Below are positions 13,809 through 22,417 of a stretch of DNA of 64,000 bases, piece after piece. Every line of letters starts with the position of its first letter. The first letter of the stretch is position 1. The notes beneath the pieces were generated by a model that saw only the letters and a program-made list of their open reading frames with translations, was not told the origin of the DNA and searched no databases. This stretch comes from Sporosarcina cascadiensis. Its GTDB lineage: Bacteria > Bacillota > Bacilli > Bacillales_A > Planococcaceae. The DNA is taken from contig NZ_WHVV01000002.1 in the NCBI RefSeq assembly GCF_009650995.1, positions 62,001 to 126,000 on the forward strand. The letters are read 5' to 3'. Both the position numbers and the translations under genes were made by a program.

Positions 13809-16016
13809 ATGAAGAAAACCATGACGTTTGCGGAATGGAAACAATTATTGCGCACACGCAAAATGATCGTTCCGATGATCGCAATTTTATTTATCCCCGT
13901 ACTATATGCGGGCATGTTCCTATGGGCTTTCTGGGATCCATATGACCATATGGACCAATTGCCGGTAGCCGTCGTCAACTTGGATGAAGGCGCAGAACTC
14001 GATGATGAGCAGCTCGCTCTCGGGGAGGAACTGGCCGATAAATTAGTGGAAAGTAAGCAATTCGATTTCCAGAATGTCACGAAAGAACGCGCAGATGAAG
14101 GATTGAAAGGGCAGGATTATTACATTACGATCGAAATTCCTGAAAACTTCTCGGAACACGCAACGACACTGCTCGATGATGATCCGCAGAAATTAAACAT
14201 TCTTTACAAGCCGAATGAAGGATACAACTTCCTGTCGGCTCAAATCGGTGAAACGGCAATGGATCGCATCAAAGCGGAAGTCAATGAGCAAGTCACTTCC
14301 ACATATGCGGAGCAGCTGTTTGATTCCATCACGGAAATGGGCGAAGGCTTCGGCGACGCGGCGGACGGTGCAGGGAAACTGCATGACGGCGCTGCGAAAC
14401 TTGCGGACGGAACCGGTGATTTGAAAGGTTATCTGGCACAGCTAGCCTCAAGCAGTGTCGCTTTATCTGACGGCTCTACAAAGCTTGCACAAGGTGCGAA
14501 TGAAGCTGCAAAAGGTGCAAATGATCTGTCTAAAGGTCTAGGCACTTTATCCGCGGGTGCAAATGATCTGCAAACAGGTGCCAATCAAGCAGCAACAGGT
14601 TCCGCCAGCTTAAAGGCTGGAATCAGCGAATACACGGCAGGTGTTAATCAACTCGCATCAAGCTATGCACAAATCGGTGCGAAAGAGGCAGAGTTCGCAG
14701 GCGGTATTGGTAATATTGCGGAGAAATCCGGCGGCTTGAAAGGTGCGGCTGATCAATTGGCAGCTGGCTCTCAAGGCGTTAACGCAGGCATCAATCAGCT
14801 GTCTGAACAGCTGGGACCCATCCTTGCACAATTGCCGGATGACCAAAAAGGTGCTTTGCAGGCAGCATTAGGTGAATTAAAACAAGGCAGCGCGCAAGTA
14901 GCAGGCGGTCTTGGTGAATTATCTTCAGGAGCGGGCGCGCTGCAGCAAGGCGCTGCTCAACTGAACGGCGCTGCCGGTCAATTGCAGGGCGCACATTCAG
15001 AAGCACTTGCCGGATTGAAAAAGCTTCAAGGTAATTCTGGAAAACTGGTCGAAGGATCCAATGCGCTTGCGAGCGGGAACAGCCAGCTGGCAGCAGGTTC
15101 TAAGCAATTAGTCGGCGGTGTGCAAACTGCAGCAGCAGGCTCTAAAGACTTGGCAAACGGCCTGAACGAATTGACTGCAGGCGCCGGTACGATGCAGCAG
15201 GGAACAGGCACACTCGTCTCCAAATCGAAAGACTTGGCGGCAGGCTCTGAAAAACTGGCTTCAGGCGCCACTGAATTGAATGAAGGAACCGCTACACTGC
15301 AGGATAAACTGACAGAAGCGAATGAAACAGCTTCCGAAGTGAATCCGACCGACAAGACGTATGAAATGGCCGCGTCTCCGGTAGAAGTGGAACAGGATAG
15401 TATCAACAAAGTGCCGAACTACGGAACAGGCTTCGCACCGTACTTCCTTTCATTAGGATTATTTGTCGGCGCATTGCTGCTGTCGATCGTCTTCCCGATG
15501 ATGGAGCCGGCGACAACACCAACCGGCGCATTCCGCTGGTTCAGCAGTAAAGTATCCGTGCTGGCAGTTGTCGGATTAATTCAGGCATTGCTTGCGGTAG
15601 TGGTCGTCAAGTATGCGTTGGGCATGGAAACAGTCAACACACCGATGTTCATCTTGACAGCGATTATCACCAGTTACACTTTCATCGCAATTGTCCAGAT
15701 GCTCGTCTCTATTTTGGCGGATCCAGGTCGTTTTGTAGCGATTATCGTTTTGATTCTGCAATTGACTACGAGTGCCGGAACATTCCCGCTCGAATTAATT
15801 CCGGAACCATTGAAAATCTTCAACACTTTGCTGCCGATGACATACTCTGTCCAGGCATTCAAAGCATCGATCTCCACCGGCGACATGTCACATCTATGGG
15901 CAAGCAACGGTGTTCTGATCGGCTTCATGGTAGCTTGTCTAGCATTAACGTTCGGCTATTTCGCGCTCGTATTCAAAAAGCGCTATTCAGCCAAATCAGC
16001 AACTGTGGAAGCATAA
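13809..16016 (+). CDS. yhgE: YhgE/Pip-type membrane protein
   Basis: 735 aa. One transmembrane helix near the N-terminus (about 20-40) is followed by an external domain with many short repeats of the type LxxGAxxLxxGxxxL (about residues 190-520), likely a long helical rod. About five transmembrane helices lie at the C-terminus in an ABC-2-like arrangement (EPATTPTGAFRWFSSK..., to the end). The family includes B. subtilis YhgE, phage-infection protein Pip and the type VII secretion component YueB/EsaA. It is regulated by the upstream TetR gene. The actual transport role is unknown; no type VII genes are in the window. Confidence 0.9.
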   Translation: MKKTMTFAEWKQLLRTRKMIVPMIAILFIPVLYAGMFLWAFWDPYDHMDQLPVAVVNLDEGAELDDEQLALGEELADKLVESKQFDFQNVTKERADEGLKGQDYYITIEIPENFSEHATTLLDDDPQKLNILYKPNEGYNFLSAQIGETAMDRIKAEVNEQVTSTYAEQLFDSITEMGEGFGDAADGAGKLHDGAAKLADGTGDLKGYLAQLASSSVALSDGSTKLAQGANEAAKGANDLSKGLGTLSAGANDLQTGANQAATGSASLKAGISEYTAGVNQLASSYAQIGAKEAEFAGGIGNIAEKSGGLKGAADQLAAGSQGVNAGINQLSEQLGPILAQLPDDQKGALQAALGELKQGSAQVAGGLGELSSGAGALQQGAAQLNGAAGQLQGAHSEALAGLKKLQGNSGKLVEGSNALASGNSQLAAGSKQLVGGVQTAAAGSKDLANGLNELTAGAGTMQQGTGTLVSKSKDLAAGSEKLASGATELNEGTATLQDKLTEANETASEVNPTDKTYEMAASPVEVEQDSINKVPNYGTGFAPYFLSLGLFVGALLLSIVFPMMEPATTPTGAFRWFSSKVSVLAVVGLIQALLAVVVVKYALGMETVNTPMFILTAIITSYTFIAIVQMLVSILADPGRFVAIIVLILQLTTSAGTFPLELIPEPLKIFNTLLPMTYSVQAFKASISTGDMSHLWASNGVLIGFMVACLALTFGYFALVFKKRYSAKSATVEA

Positions 16017-16020
16017 GGAT

Positions 16021-16120
16021 GGTGCCTGTGCGCCAAACAATCGTGTTTATTTCAACATTCACGATTGTTTCAACAAACATGATTGCTTGAACTTTCATGT
16101 TTGTTACGCGCACAGGCACC
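16021..16120. repeat. Palindromic intergenic element, copy E (100 bp)
   Basis: Begins GGTGCCTGTGCGCCAAAC and ends GTTACGCGCACAGGCACC. It starts 4 bp after the yhgE stop codon and is followed at once by a strong intrinsic terminator. Confidence 0.9.
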
Positions 16121-16128
16121 GTACAAAA

Positions 16129-16183
16129 AAAGACCGCTCAATGAAAGTCACGATTCACGACTTTCATTGGGCGGTCTTTTTAT
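16129..16183 (+). terminator. Terminator downstream of yhgE
   Basis: A stem of about 21 bp (AAAGACCGCTCAATGAAAGTC with GACTTTCATTGGGCGGTCTTT, one G-T pair) ends in TTTTTATT. It separates the yhgE operon from the sulfoquinovose cluster. Confidence 0.92.
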
Positions 16184-16356
16184 TGAATTCTAGAACTACA
16201 GAGGATCTGATTTCATAGGATAAAAGTACTGATTACATATCATGACTCGGTTAGTAATAATTTTCTTACTGAGTAAAGAGCGCGGTATACAGTGTCTGAA
16301 AGAGTTATATGAGGTATACACAATTCAGGTCTATTTGTTTAATTTTCTAAAAACTC

Positions 16357-16386
16357 TTGCTAAAATGAATGCGTTTACAATATAAT
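16357..16386 (+). promoter_or_regulatory. Promoter of the sulfoquinovose operon
   Basis: TTGCTA (16357-16362) and TATAAT (16381-16386) are 18 bp apart, a good sigma-A promoter. The spacer holds a cre-like site, and a perfect palindrome lies 17 bp after the -10 box. Confidence 0.75.
16366..16379. promoter_or_regulatory. cre (CcpA) site within the promoter spacer
   Basis: TGAATGCGTTTACA matches the catabolite-responsive consensus TGWAANCGNTNWCA at all but one position. Lying between the -35 and -10 boxes, CcpA binding would repress the operon when preferred sugars are present. Confidence 0.65.
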
Positions 16387-16402
16387 ATGAGAAAAGGTTA
16401 CT

Positions 16403-16418
16403 ATGTTTAATTAAACAT
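16403..16418. promoter_or_regulatory. Predicted GntR operator (ATGTTTAATTAAACAT)
   Basis: A perfect 16-bp palindrome just downstream of the predicted transcription start. Its GTTTAATTAAAC core resembles GT-N-AC type GntR operators. The only local regulator gene of the cluster is the GntR/HutC protein at 23571, so it is the expected binder. Confidence 0.65.
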
Positions 16419-16444
16419 CACTATGAGTTGGTGGAGGGATTTGT

Positions 16445-17134
16445 TTGATTGATTTATTGAAAGAGATGAATCGGCATGTTGAACTGGAAAGTGTGCATAG
16501 TGCTTCTTTCGGCCGTTACGGTAAAGTCCTGAATAGATTCCCGCACGAAGAAATAGCCGAACGGATGATGGAAATACCCATCCCTGTTACCGGGAATGAA
16601 TATGTGCCGTCACTGGATAAGTTAGAGGCGGGAGGCATGAAAAAGTATATTGAATCTCATTACTTTGGAGGCATGCCCATACAAATTGGATATTGTAACG
16701 GAATTAACTCATCACTCGGCGGGCTTGAGTTCCATAAAGGAAGTGAGATCAATGTGGCTATTACAGATTTCATTCTTCTATTAGGTCATACAAATGAATT
16801 AGTGAAAGACACTTACAATGTTGCTAATATTAAAGCATTCTTTGTTCCATGCGGTGCTGTAATAGAGATGTATCAAACAACGCTTCATTTAGCTCCGTGT
16901 AAAGTAAATGATCGAGGCTTTAAGTGTGTTGTTATTTTACCTAAAGGAACGAATACGCCGCTGGCAGATGAAGAAAAAGATGCTGACCCTCTTCTTTTCA
17001 TGAAAAACAAATGGCTTATAGCTCATTCAGAACATACCCGCTTTGTTGAACAGGGGGCGCATGAAGGCATTATAGGAGAAAATATAACAATTGCTTACCC
17101 GACAGAACAACAAAGGGGGAAATTATATGTCTAG
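16445..17134 (+). CDS. DUF4867 family protein, first gene of the sulfoquinovose operon
   Basis: 229 aa from a TTG codon with GGAGGG 6 bases upstream. It contains GMPIQIGYCNGINSSLGGLEFHKGSEINVAITDFILLLGH and a later VPCGAVIEMYQTTLHLAPCKV: the His/Glu-rich strands look cupin-like, and the protein matches DUF4867 as I remember it. No signal peptide, so cytoplasmic. It overlaps the transporter gene by 8 bp. Its place as first gene in an operon that otherwise accounts for every step suggests a sugar-handling role (mutarotase, epimerase or alternative isomerase). This is an inference. Confidence 0.75.
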   Translation: MIDLLKEMNRHVELESVHSASFGRYGKVLNRFPHEEIAERMMEIPIPVTGNEYVPSLDKLEAGGMKKYIESHYFGGMPIQIGYCNGINSSLGGLEFHKGSEINVAITDFILLLGHTNELVKDTYNVANIKAFFVPCGAVIEMYQTTLHLAPCKVNDRGFKCVVILPKGTNTPLADEEKDADPLLFMKNKWLIAHSEHTRFVEQGAHEGIIGENITIAYPTEQQRGKLYV

Positions 17135-18911
17135 TATTACGTTCACATTGGTCTCTTGCGCGTTCTTCATGGCGCTTGTTGCTTATATCTCTTATTTGAA
17201 AACCAGGAATTCAATTGATGACTCTGATGGTTACTTTCTGGCGGGCCGTGGATTAACCGGCGGTTTTATTGCCGGTTCATTACTCTTGACGAATTTATCA
17301 GCCGAGCAGCTTATCGGCTTGAACGGACAAGCTTACCGGTCAAACTTATCCAACATGTCATGGGAAGTAACAGCTGCTTTTGCCGTTGTAATTATGGCTC
17401 TTATGTTATTACCCAGATACCTTGGCGGTGCGTTTTCAACATTACCTGAGTTTTTAAGTACACGATACGATGAAGGTGTTCGCAGGTATGTAGTTATTCT
17501 GTTTATGCTTGGGTATGTATTGGTTACCATTCCTTCTGTTCTATATTCGGGAGCACTAGCAATTTTAAGACTTTTTGATGTGCCGGGACTTTTAGGGATT
17601 TCTTTTGAGTCATCCGTATGGCTTGTCATTTGGGTAGTCGGGATTATTGGTGCAATTTATGCAATTTTTGGCGGGCTAAAAGCAGTAGCCGTATCAGATA
17701 CGTTGAATGGAATAGGCCTGCTGTTCATTGGGCTGCTCGTTCCGATACTTGGATTTATTGCGCTTGGGGATGGCAACATTCTCCAAGGCATGAAAACAAT
17801 AACGATTGAAAATCCAGAAAAATTAAATTCAATCGGTTCAAAAACAGATTCAGTCCCATTCTCGGCAATTTTTACGGGTATGATTTTCATGAATTTGTTT
17901 TACTGGGGCACAAACCAATACGTGATTCAACGAACACTGGGAGCGAAAAATCTAGCAGAAGGTCAGAAGGGAGTATTACTTTCAGGGTTTTATAAATTAT
18001 CTGTTCCGTTCATGATGATGATTCCTGGAATTATTGCATTTCATTTGTATGGAAGTTCAGTAGATCCGGTTGATTTGGCTTACCCAACCATCGTAGCCAA
18101 CTTATTGCCGACGTTTATGTCAGGATTATTTTTAGCTGTCCTTCTTGGTGCAGTATTTTCGAGTTTCAATTCACTGTTAAACAGTGCAGCAACTATGTTT
18201 GCTCTGGATGTATATAAGGCTGCAATTAAAAAAGATGCAACAGACCGTCAATTGATTACTGTTAGTAAATATTTTGGCAGTATCTTGGCACTTGTATCCT
18301 TCTTTATCGCCCCGATGCTGATGAATGCACCGGATGGGATTTGGGATCTGATTCGCCAATTTACAGGGTTTTTCAACGTTCCAATAATTGCTATTGTACT
18401 TGTGGGTATTATTTCAAAACGAATTCCAGCTATCGGGGCGAAGATAGTGATAATTTTCCACGTAATCACGTATTACATGCTCGTATGGGGGTTAAATCAA
18501 TTATTCGGTATAGAGATCACCATGAATTTTATTCATATCTCGGGAATTCTCTTTGTTATTGAAGTTTTAATGATGATAGTGGTAGGACGTATTCGCCCAC
18601 TTGAAGTACCACATGAGTTCCGTGCGCATCCAAAAGTAGACATGGTGCCATGGAAATATACAGTGCCTGTTTCTGTTGTTTTGATCAGCCTTGTCGTAAT
18701 GGTCTATGTTTTATTTTCACCGATTGGTGTTGCGTACGAAGATGGAATTGTATCGGGCTGGTTCTGGCCTGCTATGATTGGTACGGTTATTCTAGGATTT
18801 ATGAGTTACTTATTTGTATTGAAATCCTGGAATAAAAAGTATGCGAGTTATATAACTCATAAATATAAAGAAGTGGTGGAAACAGAAAAGACTAAACTTC
18901 GTAATAACTAA
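17127..18911 (+). CDS. Sodium:solute symporter (SSS family), likely SQ/SQ-glycoside importer
   Basis: 594 aa; the start at 17127 overlaps the DUF4867 stop and has AAGGGGG upstream. About 14 transmembrane helices. SGLT-family features include YFLAGRGLTGGFIAGSLLLTNLSAEQLIGLNGQAY near the N-terminus and FNSLLNSAATMFALDVYKA in the middle, which matches the sodium-binding helix region. Its position between DUF4867 and the sulfoquinovosidase gene suggests it imports sulfoquinovose or its glycerol glycoside. The substrate is inferred from context alone. Confidence 0.88.
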   Translation: MSSITFTLVSCAFFMALVAYISYLKTRNSIDDSDGYFLAGRGLTGGFIAGSLLLTNLSAEQLIGLNGQAYRSNLSNMSWEVTAAFAVVIMALMLLPRYLGGAFSTLPEFLSTRYDEGVRRYVVILFMLGYVLVTIPSVLYSGALAILRLFDVPGLLGISFESSVWLVIWVVGIIGAIYAIFGGLKAVAVSDTLNGIGLLFIGLLVPILGFIALGDGNILQGMKTITIENPEKLNSIGSKTDSVPFSAIFTGMIFMNLFYWGTNQYVIQRTLGAKNLAEGQKGVLLSGFYKLSVPFMMMIPGIIAFHLYGSSVDPVDLAYPTIVANLLPTFMSGLFLAVLLGAVFSSFNSLLNSAATMFALDVYKAAIKKDATDRQLITVSKYFGSILALVSFFIAPMLMNAPDGIWDLIRQFTGFFNVPIIAIVLVGIISKRIPAIGAKIVIIFHVITYYMLVWGLNQLFGIEITMNFIHISGILFVIEVLMMIVVGRIRPLEVPHEFRAHPKVDMVPWKYTVPVSVVLISLVVMVYVLFSPIGVAYEDGIVSGWFWPAMIGTVILGFMSYLFVLKSWNKKYASYITHKYKEVVETEKTKLRNN

Positions 18912-18931
18912 AACATCAGGAGGAATAAAAA

Positions 18932-20974
18932 ATGAGAAAACAAGCGACACACAGTATTTTTAAAGTGGATCATCATGGAGAAGAATTTGAAATTCGTCTG
19001 GAAGGACGCTTGCTATTTAAGCATTCTCCAACTAATCCATTTATCTTTGTTGGAAGTGGCGAAGAAACGATTGATATGTATCGCGGCAATTTTAAAATAA
19101 AGGATTACGTGGTAGAGAGAGTCGCTTTGCGTTATGCAACAATAAAATATGAGGAAGATGAATGCGAAATTTCCTTCCGTCACTTCTCCCAAGACCATAT
19201 CTTGCTGAAGATGATTTTGAGAAAAGATGTAGGAGGGCTTCGTGTTTCATTCGAACTGGTTGATCCTCTATTTAATAGGTTTTGGGTTCGTGTTGCAGCA
19301 GATGCGGACGAGAAAGTTTACGGATGCGGCGAACAACTTTCGTATTTCAATTTACGTGGGAAGAACTTCCCGCTATGGACCTCGGAGCCCGGAGTAGGAA
19401 GAAATAAATCCACGTATACGACGTGGCAGGCAGATGTGAATGACCAGGCGGGCGGGGATTATTACAATACGAACTATCCGCAACCAACCTATATATCTAC
19501 TAATAAATATTTTTGTCATGTTGAGACTACTGCGTTTGCAGACTTTGATTTTCGACGGGACGATTTTCATGAGTTGCACATCTGGGAGGCACCTGCTTCT
19601 ATCCTGTTTGAAGCGGGCGATACCTATAAAAGTTTAGTTGAGAAGTTGACTGCCCGTCTCGGAAGACAACCAGAGCTGCCTGACTGGGCGTTTGATGGAA
19701 TCTGGCTGGGCATGCAAGGCGGAACAGAAATTGTACAGAACAAAATTGACCGCGCACTGGAAAAAGGAATGAAGATTGGAGCGGTATGGTGTCAGGATTG
19801 GCAAGGCAAGCGTCATACTTCTTTCGGTAAACGTCTGATGTGGAATTGGAAATGGAATCCAGAGGAATATCCGGGGCTAGATAAAAAAGTGAAAGAGTGG
19901 AAACAGCAAGGAATACGCTTTCTCGGTTACATTAATCCTTATGTGGCAGTGGAAGGTGACTTATATGAAGAAGCACATAAAAAAGGGTATCTTGCAACCG
20001 GCCTTGATGGCGGGGACTATATGGTGGATTTCGGTGAATTTTACTGCGGAGTTGTAGATTTTACAAATGAAGAAGCGTTTGAATGGTATGAAGACGTGAT
20101 TCAAAAGAATATGATCGATTTCGGTATGGACGGCTGGATGGCAGACTTTGGTGAGTACCTTCCAACAGACCTTAAGCTTCATAATGGAGAGCCGGCAACA
20201 ATGATGCATAATGCCTGGCCGGTGCTGTGGGCTAAAGTGAACCATAACGCAGTGAAGAAAGCGGGTCGCTGGGGAGATATCGTCTATTTCATGCGTGCGG
20301 GTTATTCAGGTTCTCAAGGGTATTGTCCATTGCTGTGGGCAGGCGATCAAAGTGTGGACTGGAGTCTCGATGATGGTCTGGCATCAGTAATACCTGCCGC
20401 TTTATCAGCAGGTATGAGCGGGAATGGCATTCATCACAGCGATATAGGAGGATATACGAGTCTTCACGGTAATAAACGAAATAAAGAACTGCTTCTTCGC
20501 TGGGTTGATATGGCAGCCTTTACGCCGGTTATGCGGACTCATGAAGGAAACCGGCCGGATGACTGCTTCCAGTATGATCAAGATGAAGAAACACTTGAAC
20601 ATTTTGTGGAAATGACAAATGTCTATACAGCAATGAAACCTTACTTGAAAATGCTGAGCAAAGAAAATGCTGAAAAGGGAATTCCGATACAGCGTCCATT
20701 ATTCATGGAATATGAAAATGACGAAAGGTCTTACGATATAAAGTATCAGTATATGCTGGGACCGGATTTGATTGTAGCTCCTGTATACGAAGAAGGAAGA
20801 GAAAAATGGGAAGTTTATCTGCCAGAGGACGAGTGGGTACATTTTTGGAGCGGAAAAGAAACGAACGGCGGCATGATAGAAGTAAATGCACCAATCGGCC
20901 AAACGCCGGTATTTTACAGAAAGTCTTCCCCGTTTAAAGAAATCTTTCAGAAAGCTGCAGGAAAAATGAAATAA
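18932..20974 (+). CDS. GH31 sulfoquinovosidase (YihQ-like)
   Basis: 680 aa, intracellular, with AGGAGG before the ATG. This alpha-glycosidase would release sulfoquinovose from plant sulfolipid glycosides. The catalytic nucleophile is Asp405 in WMADFGEY and the acid/base Asp472 in WAGDQ. The sulfonate-binding residues recalled for E. coli YihQ, namely Gln288, Arg301, Trp304 and Tyr508, are all present at the same numbers: WCQDW, then KRLMW, then DIGGYTS. Ordinary GH31 glucosidases lack this Gln/Arg/Trp set, so sulfoquinovosidase is strongly preferred over alpha-glucosidase or xylosidase. Confidence 0.95.
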   Translation: MRKQATHSIFKVDHHGEEFEIRLEGRLLFKHSPTNPFIFVGSGEETIDMYRGNFKIKDYVVERVALRYATIKYEEDECEISFRHFSQDHILLKMILRKDVGGLRVSFELVDPLFNRFWVRVAADADEKVYGCGEQLSYFNLRGKNFPLWTSEPGVGRNKSTYTTWQADVNDQAGGDYYNTNYPQPTYISTNKYFCHVETTAFADFDFRRDDFHELHIWEAPASILFEAGDTYKSLVEKLTARLGRQPELPDWAFDGIWLGMQGGTEIVQNKIDRALEKGMKIGAVWCQDWQGKRHTSFGKRLMWNWKWNPEEYPGLDKKVKEWKQQGIRFLGYINPYVAVEGDLYEEAHKKGYLATGLDGGDYMVDFGEFYCGVVDFTNEEAFEWYEDVIQKNMIDFGMDGWMADFGEYLPTDLKLHNGEPATMMHNAWPVLWAKVNHNAVKKAGRWGDIVYFMRAGYSGSQGYCPLLWAGDQSVDWSLDDGLASVIPAALSAGMSGNGIHHSDIGGYTSLHGNKRNKELLLRWVDMAAFTPVMRTHEGNRPDDCFQYDQDEETLEHFVEMTNVYTAMKPYLKMLSKENAEKGIPIQRPLFMEYENDERSYDIKYQYMLGPDLIVAPVYEEGREKWEVYLPEDEWVHFWSGKETNGGMIEVNAPIGQTPVFYRKSSPFKEIFQKAAGKMK

Positions 20975-20979
20975 AATTA

Positions 20980-21015
20980 ATAGGTAGTAATCTATTTAAT
21001 AAGATCACTACCTAT
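20980..21015 (+). other. Hairpin within the sulfoquinovose operon
   Basis: ATAGGTAGT (20980-20988) pairs with ACTACCTAT (21007-21015) in the 85-bp gap between the glycosidase and isomerase genes. No strong T tract follows, so it may be a leaky terminator or an mRNA-processing/stabilising element that sets different levels for the two halves. Confidence 0.5.
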
Positions 21016-21059
21016 GTTATTATGATGTAAAGAACAGCGAAGAAAGGTTGTGACCGGTT

Positions 21060-22403
21060 ATGCTGAAAATGAGTATTCTTTATGTGCCGATCGGCAGAAA
21101 AACATTTGATCTTGAAGCAGGTGAAGCTGAACGGAAAAAAAGTTCAGAATTTCTTCATACTCTGACTGGTAATGTGGTTGAACCCGAAAGTATCATCACG
21201 TCACCCGAGGATTTACAAGTATTTCTTAAGACAGTTAACTCTGAAGAGATCATTGTCAGTATCTATCAAAGTGTAACATTCGCAGATGCGGAATTTATAG
21301 AAGAACTTATTAAGGAAGTGCAAGTGCCAGTTATAGTTTGGTCAGTTCGTGAGCCCAGTGTCGGCGGACGTCTCCGGCTCAATTCACTTACAGGCGGAAA
21401 CAGTACAAGCAATTTTCTGCGTTGTGCAAAACATCCATTTAGTTTCGTATTCGGGAATGCAGATGAAGCGCAAGTACAAAAGCGAATAAGAAATCAGCTG
21501 AAAGTGCAAAAGGTTCTGAGTGAACTGAAACAGCTCAAAATAGGCGTAATTGGTGAACATCCGCCCGGATTCTTTTTCTCTGGAACAGATGAAGAATTAC
21601 TTCAAAAACAACTTGGTGTCACGTTAGAAAAATTCGATCTAGACAAAGCGTTTCAAGAGTGTGTAAAGCTTCCGCATGAAAAATGGGAAGGTGCCATTGA
21701 GCGTGCTGAGCAACAGGTAATCGGTCTGAATCGTAATGAAGAAACTGTTATAAGGTTTGCTCAATTTACAACATATGTTCAAGAACTGATTAATGAGAAG
21801 AATGTATCTGCACTGGCAATCCGTTGTTGGCCGGATTTCTTTAATGAGTTGGGAGCAGCTGCGTGTTCTACGCTGTCTCAATTCACTGAAGACGGTATCG
21901 TATCATCATGCGAGTCAGACATTCATGGTTCTATTTCCATGTTTATTTTACAGCAATTATCGGGAAGCGCGCCGTATCTTGGTGACATGGTGCACGTGAA
22001 CGAAGCGAGCAATTCCGTCGTTTTTTGGCATTGTGGAGCTGGGGCGTACTCACTTGCACATCCTGATCAAGGTGCACGTCCGGGAGTTCATCCAAATCGC
22101 AAAATTGGCTTCACGATGGAGTTTGGCCTAAAGCCTGGCCGCGTAACAATCTTCAGGTTGGGTTACACACCAGATGGTTACCGTCTTCTGGTTATGCGTG
22201 GAAATGCACTGGATACCCCAAAAAGATTTAACGGGACATCTGTTGAAGTTGAACTGGAAACAGAGATTAACGAGACACTTTACGGCCTGATGGAAGAGGG
22301 CTTTGAACCGCATTATGCAATTGTTTATGACGATGTTGCAGATGAACTGATTGAACTCGGAAAACAACTGGGAATACAAACGACTATCTATACAAAAGGC
22401 TGA
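21060..22403 (+). CDS. FucI/AraA-fold isomerase, predicted sulfoquinovose isomerase
   Basis: 447 aa, cytoplasmic. The C-terminal half carries the metal site of the L-fucose/L-arabinose isomerase fold: RCWPDF (255-260), CESDIHGSISM with Glu285 and Asp287 as likely metal ligands, and VFWHCGAGAYSL with His324. In this operon it is the best candidate for converting sulfoquinovose to 6-deoxy-6-sulfofructose. E. coli uses an unrelated AGE-type enzyme (YihS). The ATG at 21060 has AAAGG 12 bases upstream; 21069 is an alternative start. The kinase gene follows after 14 bp. Confidence 0.82.
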   Translation: MLKMSILYVPIGRKTFDLEAGEAERKKSSEFLHTLTGNVVEPESIITSPEDLQVFLKTVNSEEIIVSIYQSVTFADAEFIEELIKEVQVPVIVWSVREPSVGGRLRLNSLTGGNSTSNFLRCAKHPFSFVFGNADEAQVQKRIRNQLKVQKVLSELKQLKIGVIGEHPPGFFFSGTDEELLQKQLGVTLEKFDLDKAFQECVKLPHEKWEGAIERAEQQVIGLNRNEETVIRFAQFTTYVQELINEKNVSALAIRCWPDFFNELGAAACSTLSQFTEDGIVSSCESDIHGSISMFILQQLSGSAPYLGDMVHVNEASNSVVFWHCGAGAYSLAHPDQGARPGVHPNRKIGFTMEFGLKPGRVTIFRLGYTPDGYRLLVMRGNALDTPKRFNGTSVEVELETEINETLYGLMEEGFEPHYAIVYDDVADELIELGKQLGIQTTIYTKG

Positions 22404-22417
22404 AGGGAGGGGGTTGC

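Noticed and set aside
18932-20974. Ordinary maltose-type alpha-glucosidase
   Set aside because: The Gln288/Arg301/Trp304/Tyr508 sulfonate-binding set and the sulfoglycolytic neighbours favour a sulfoquinovosidase.
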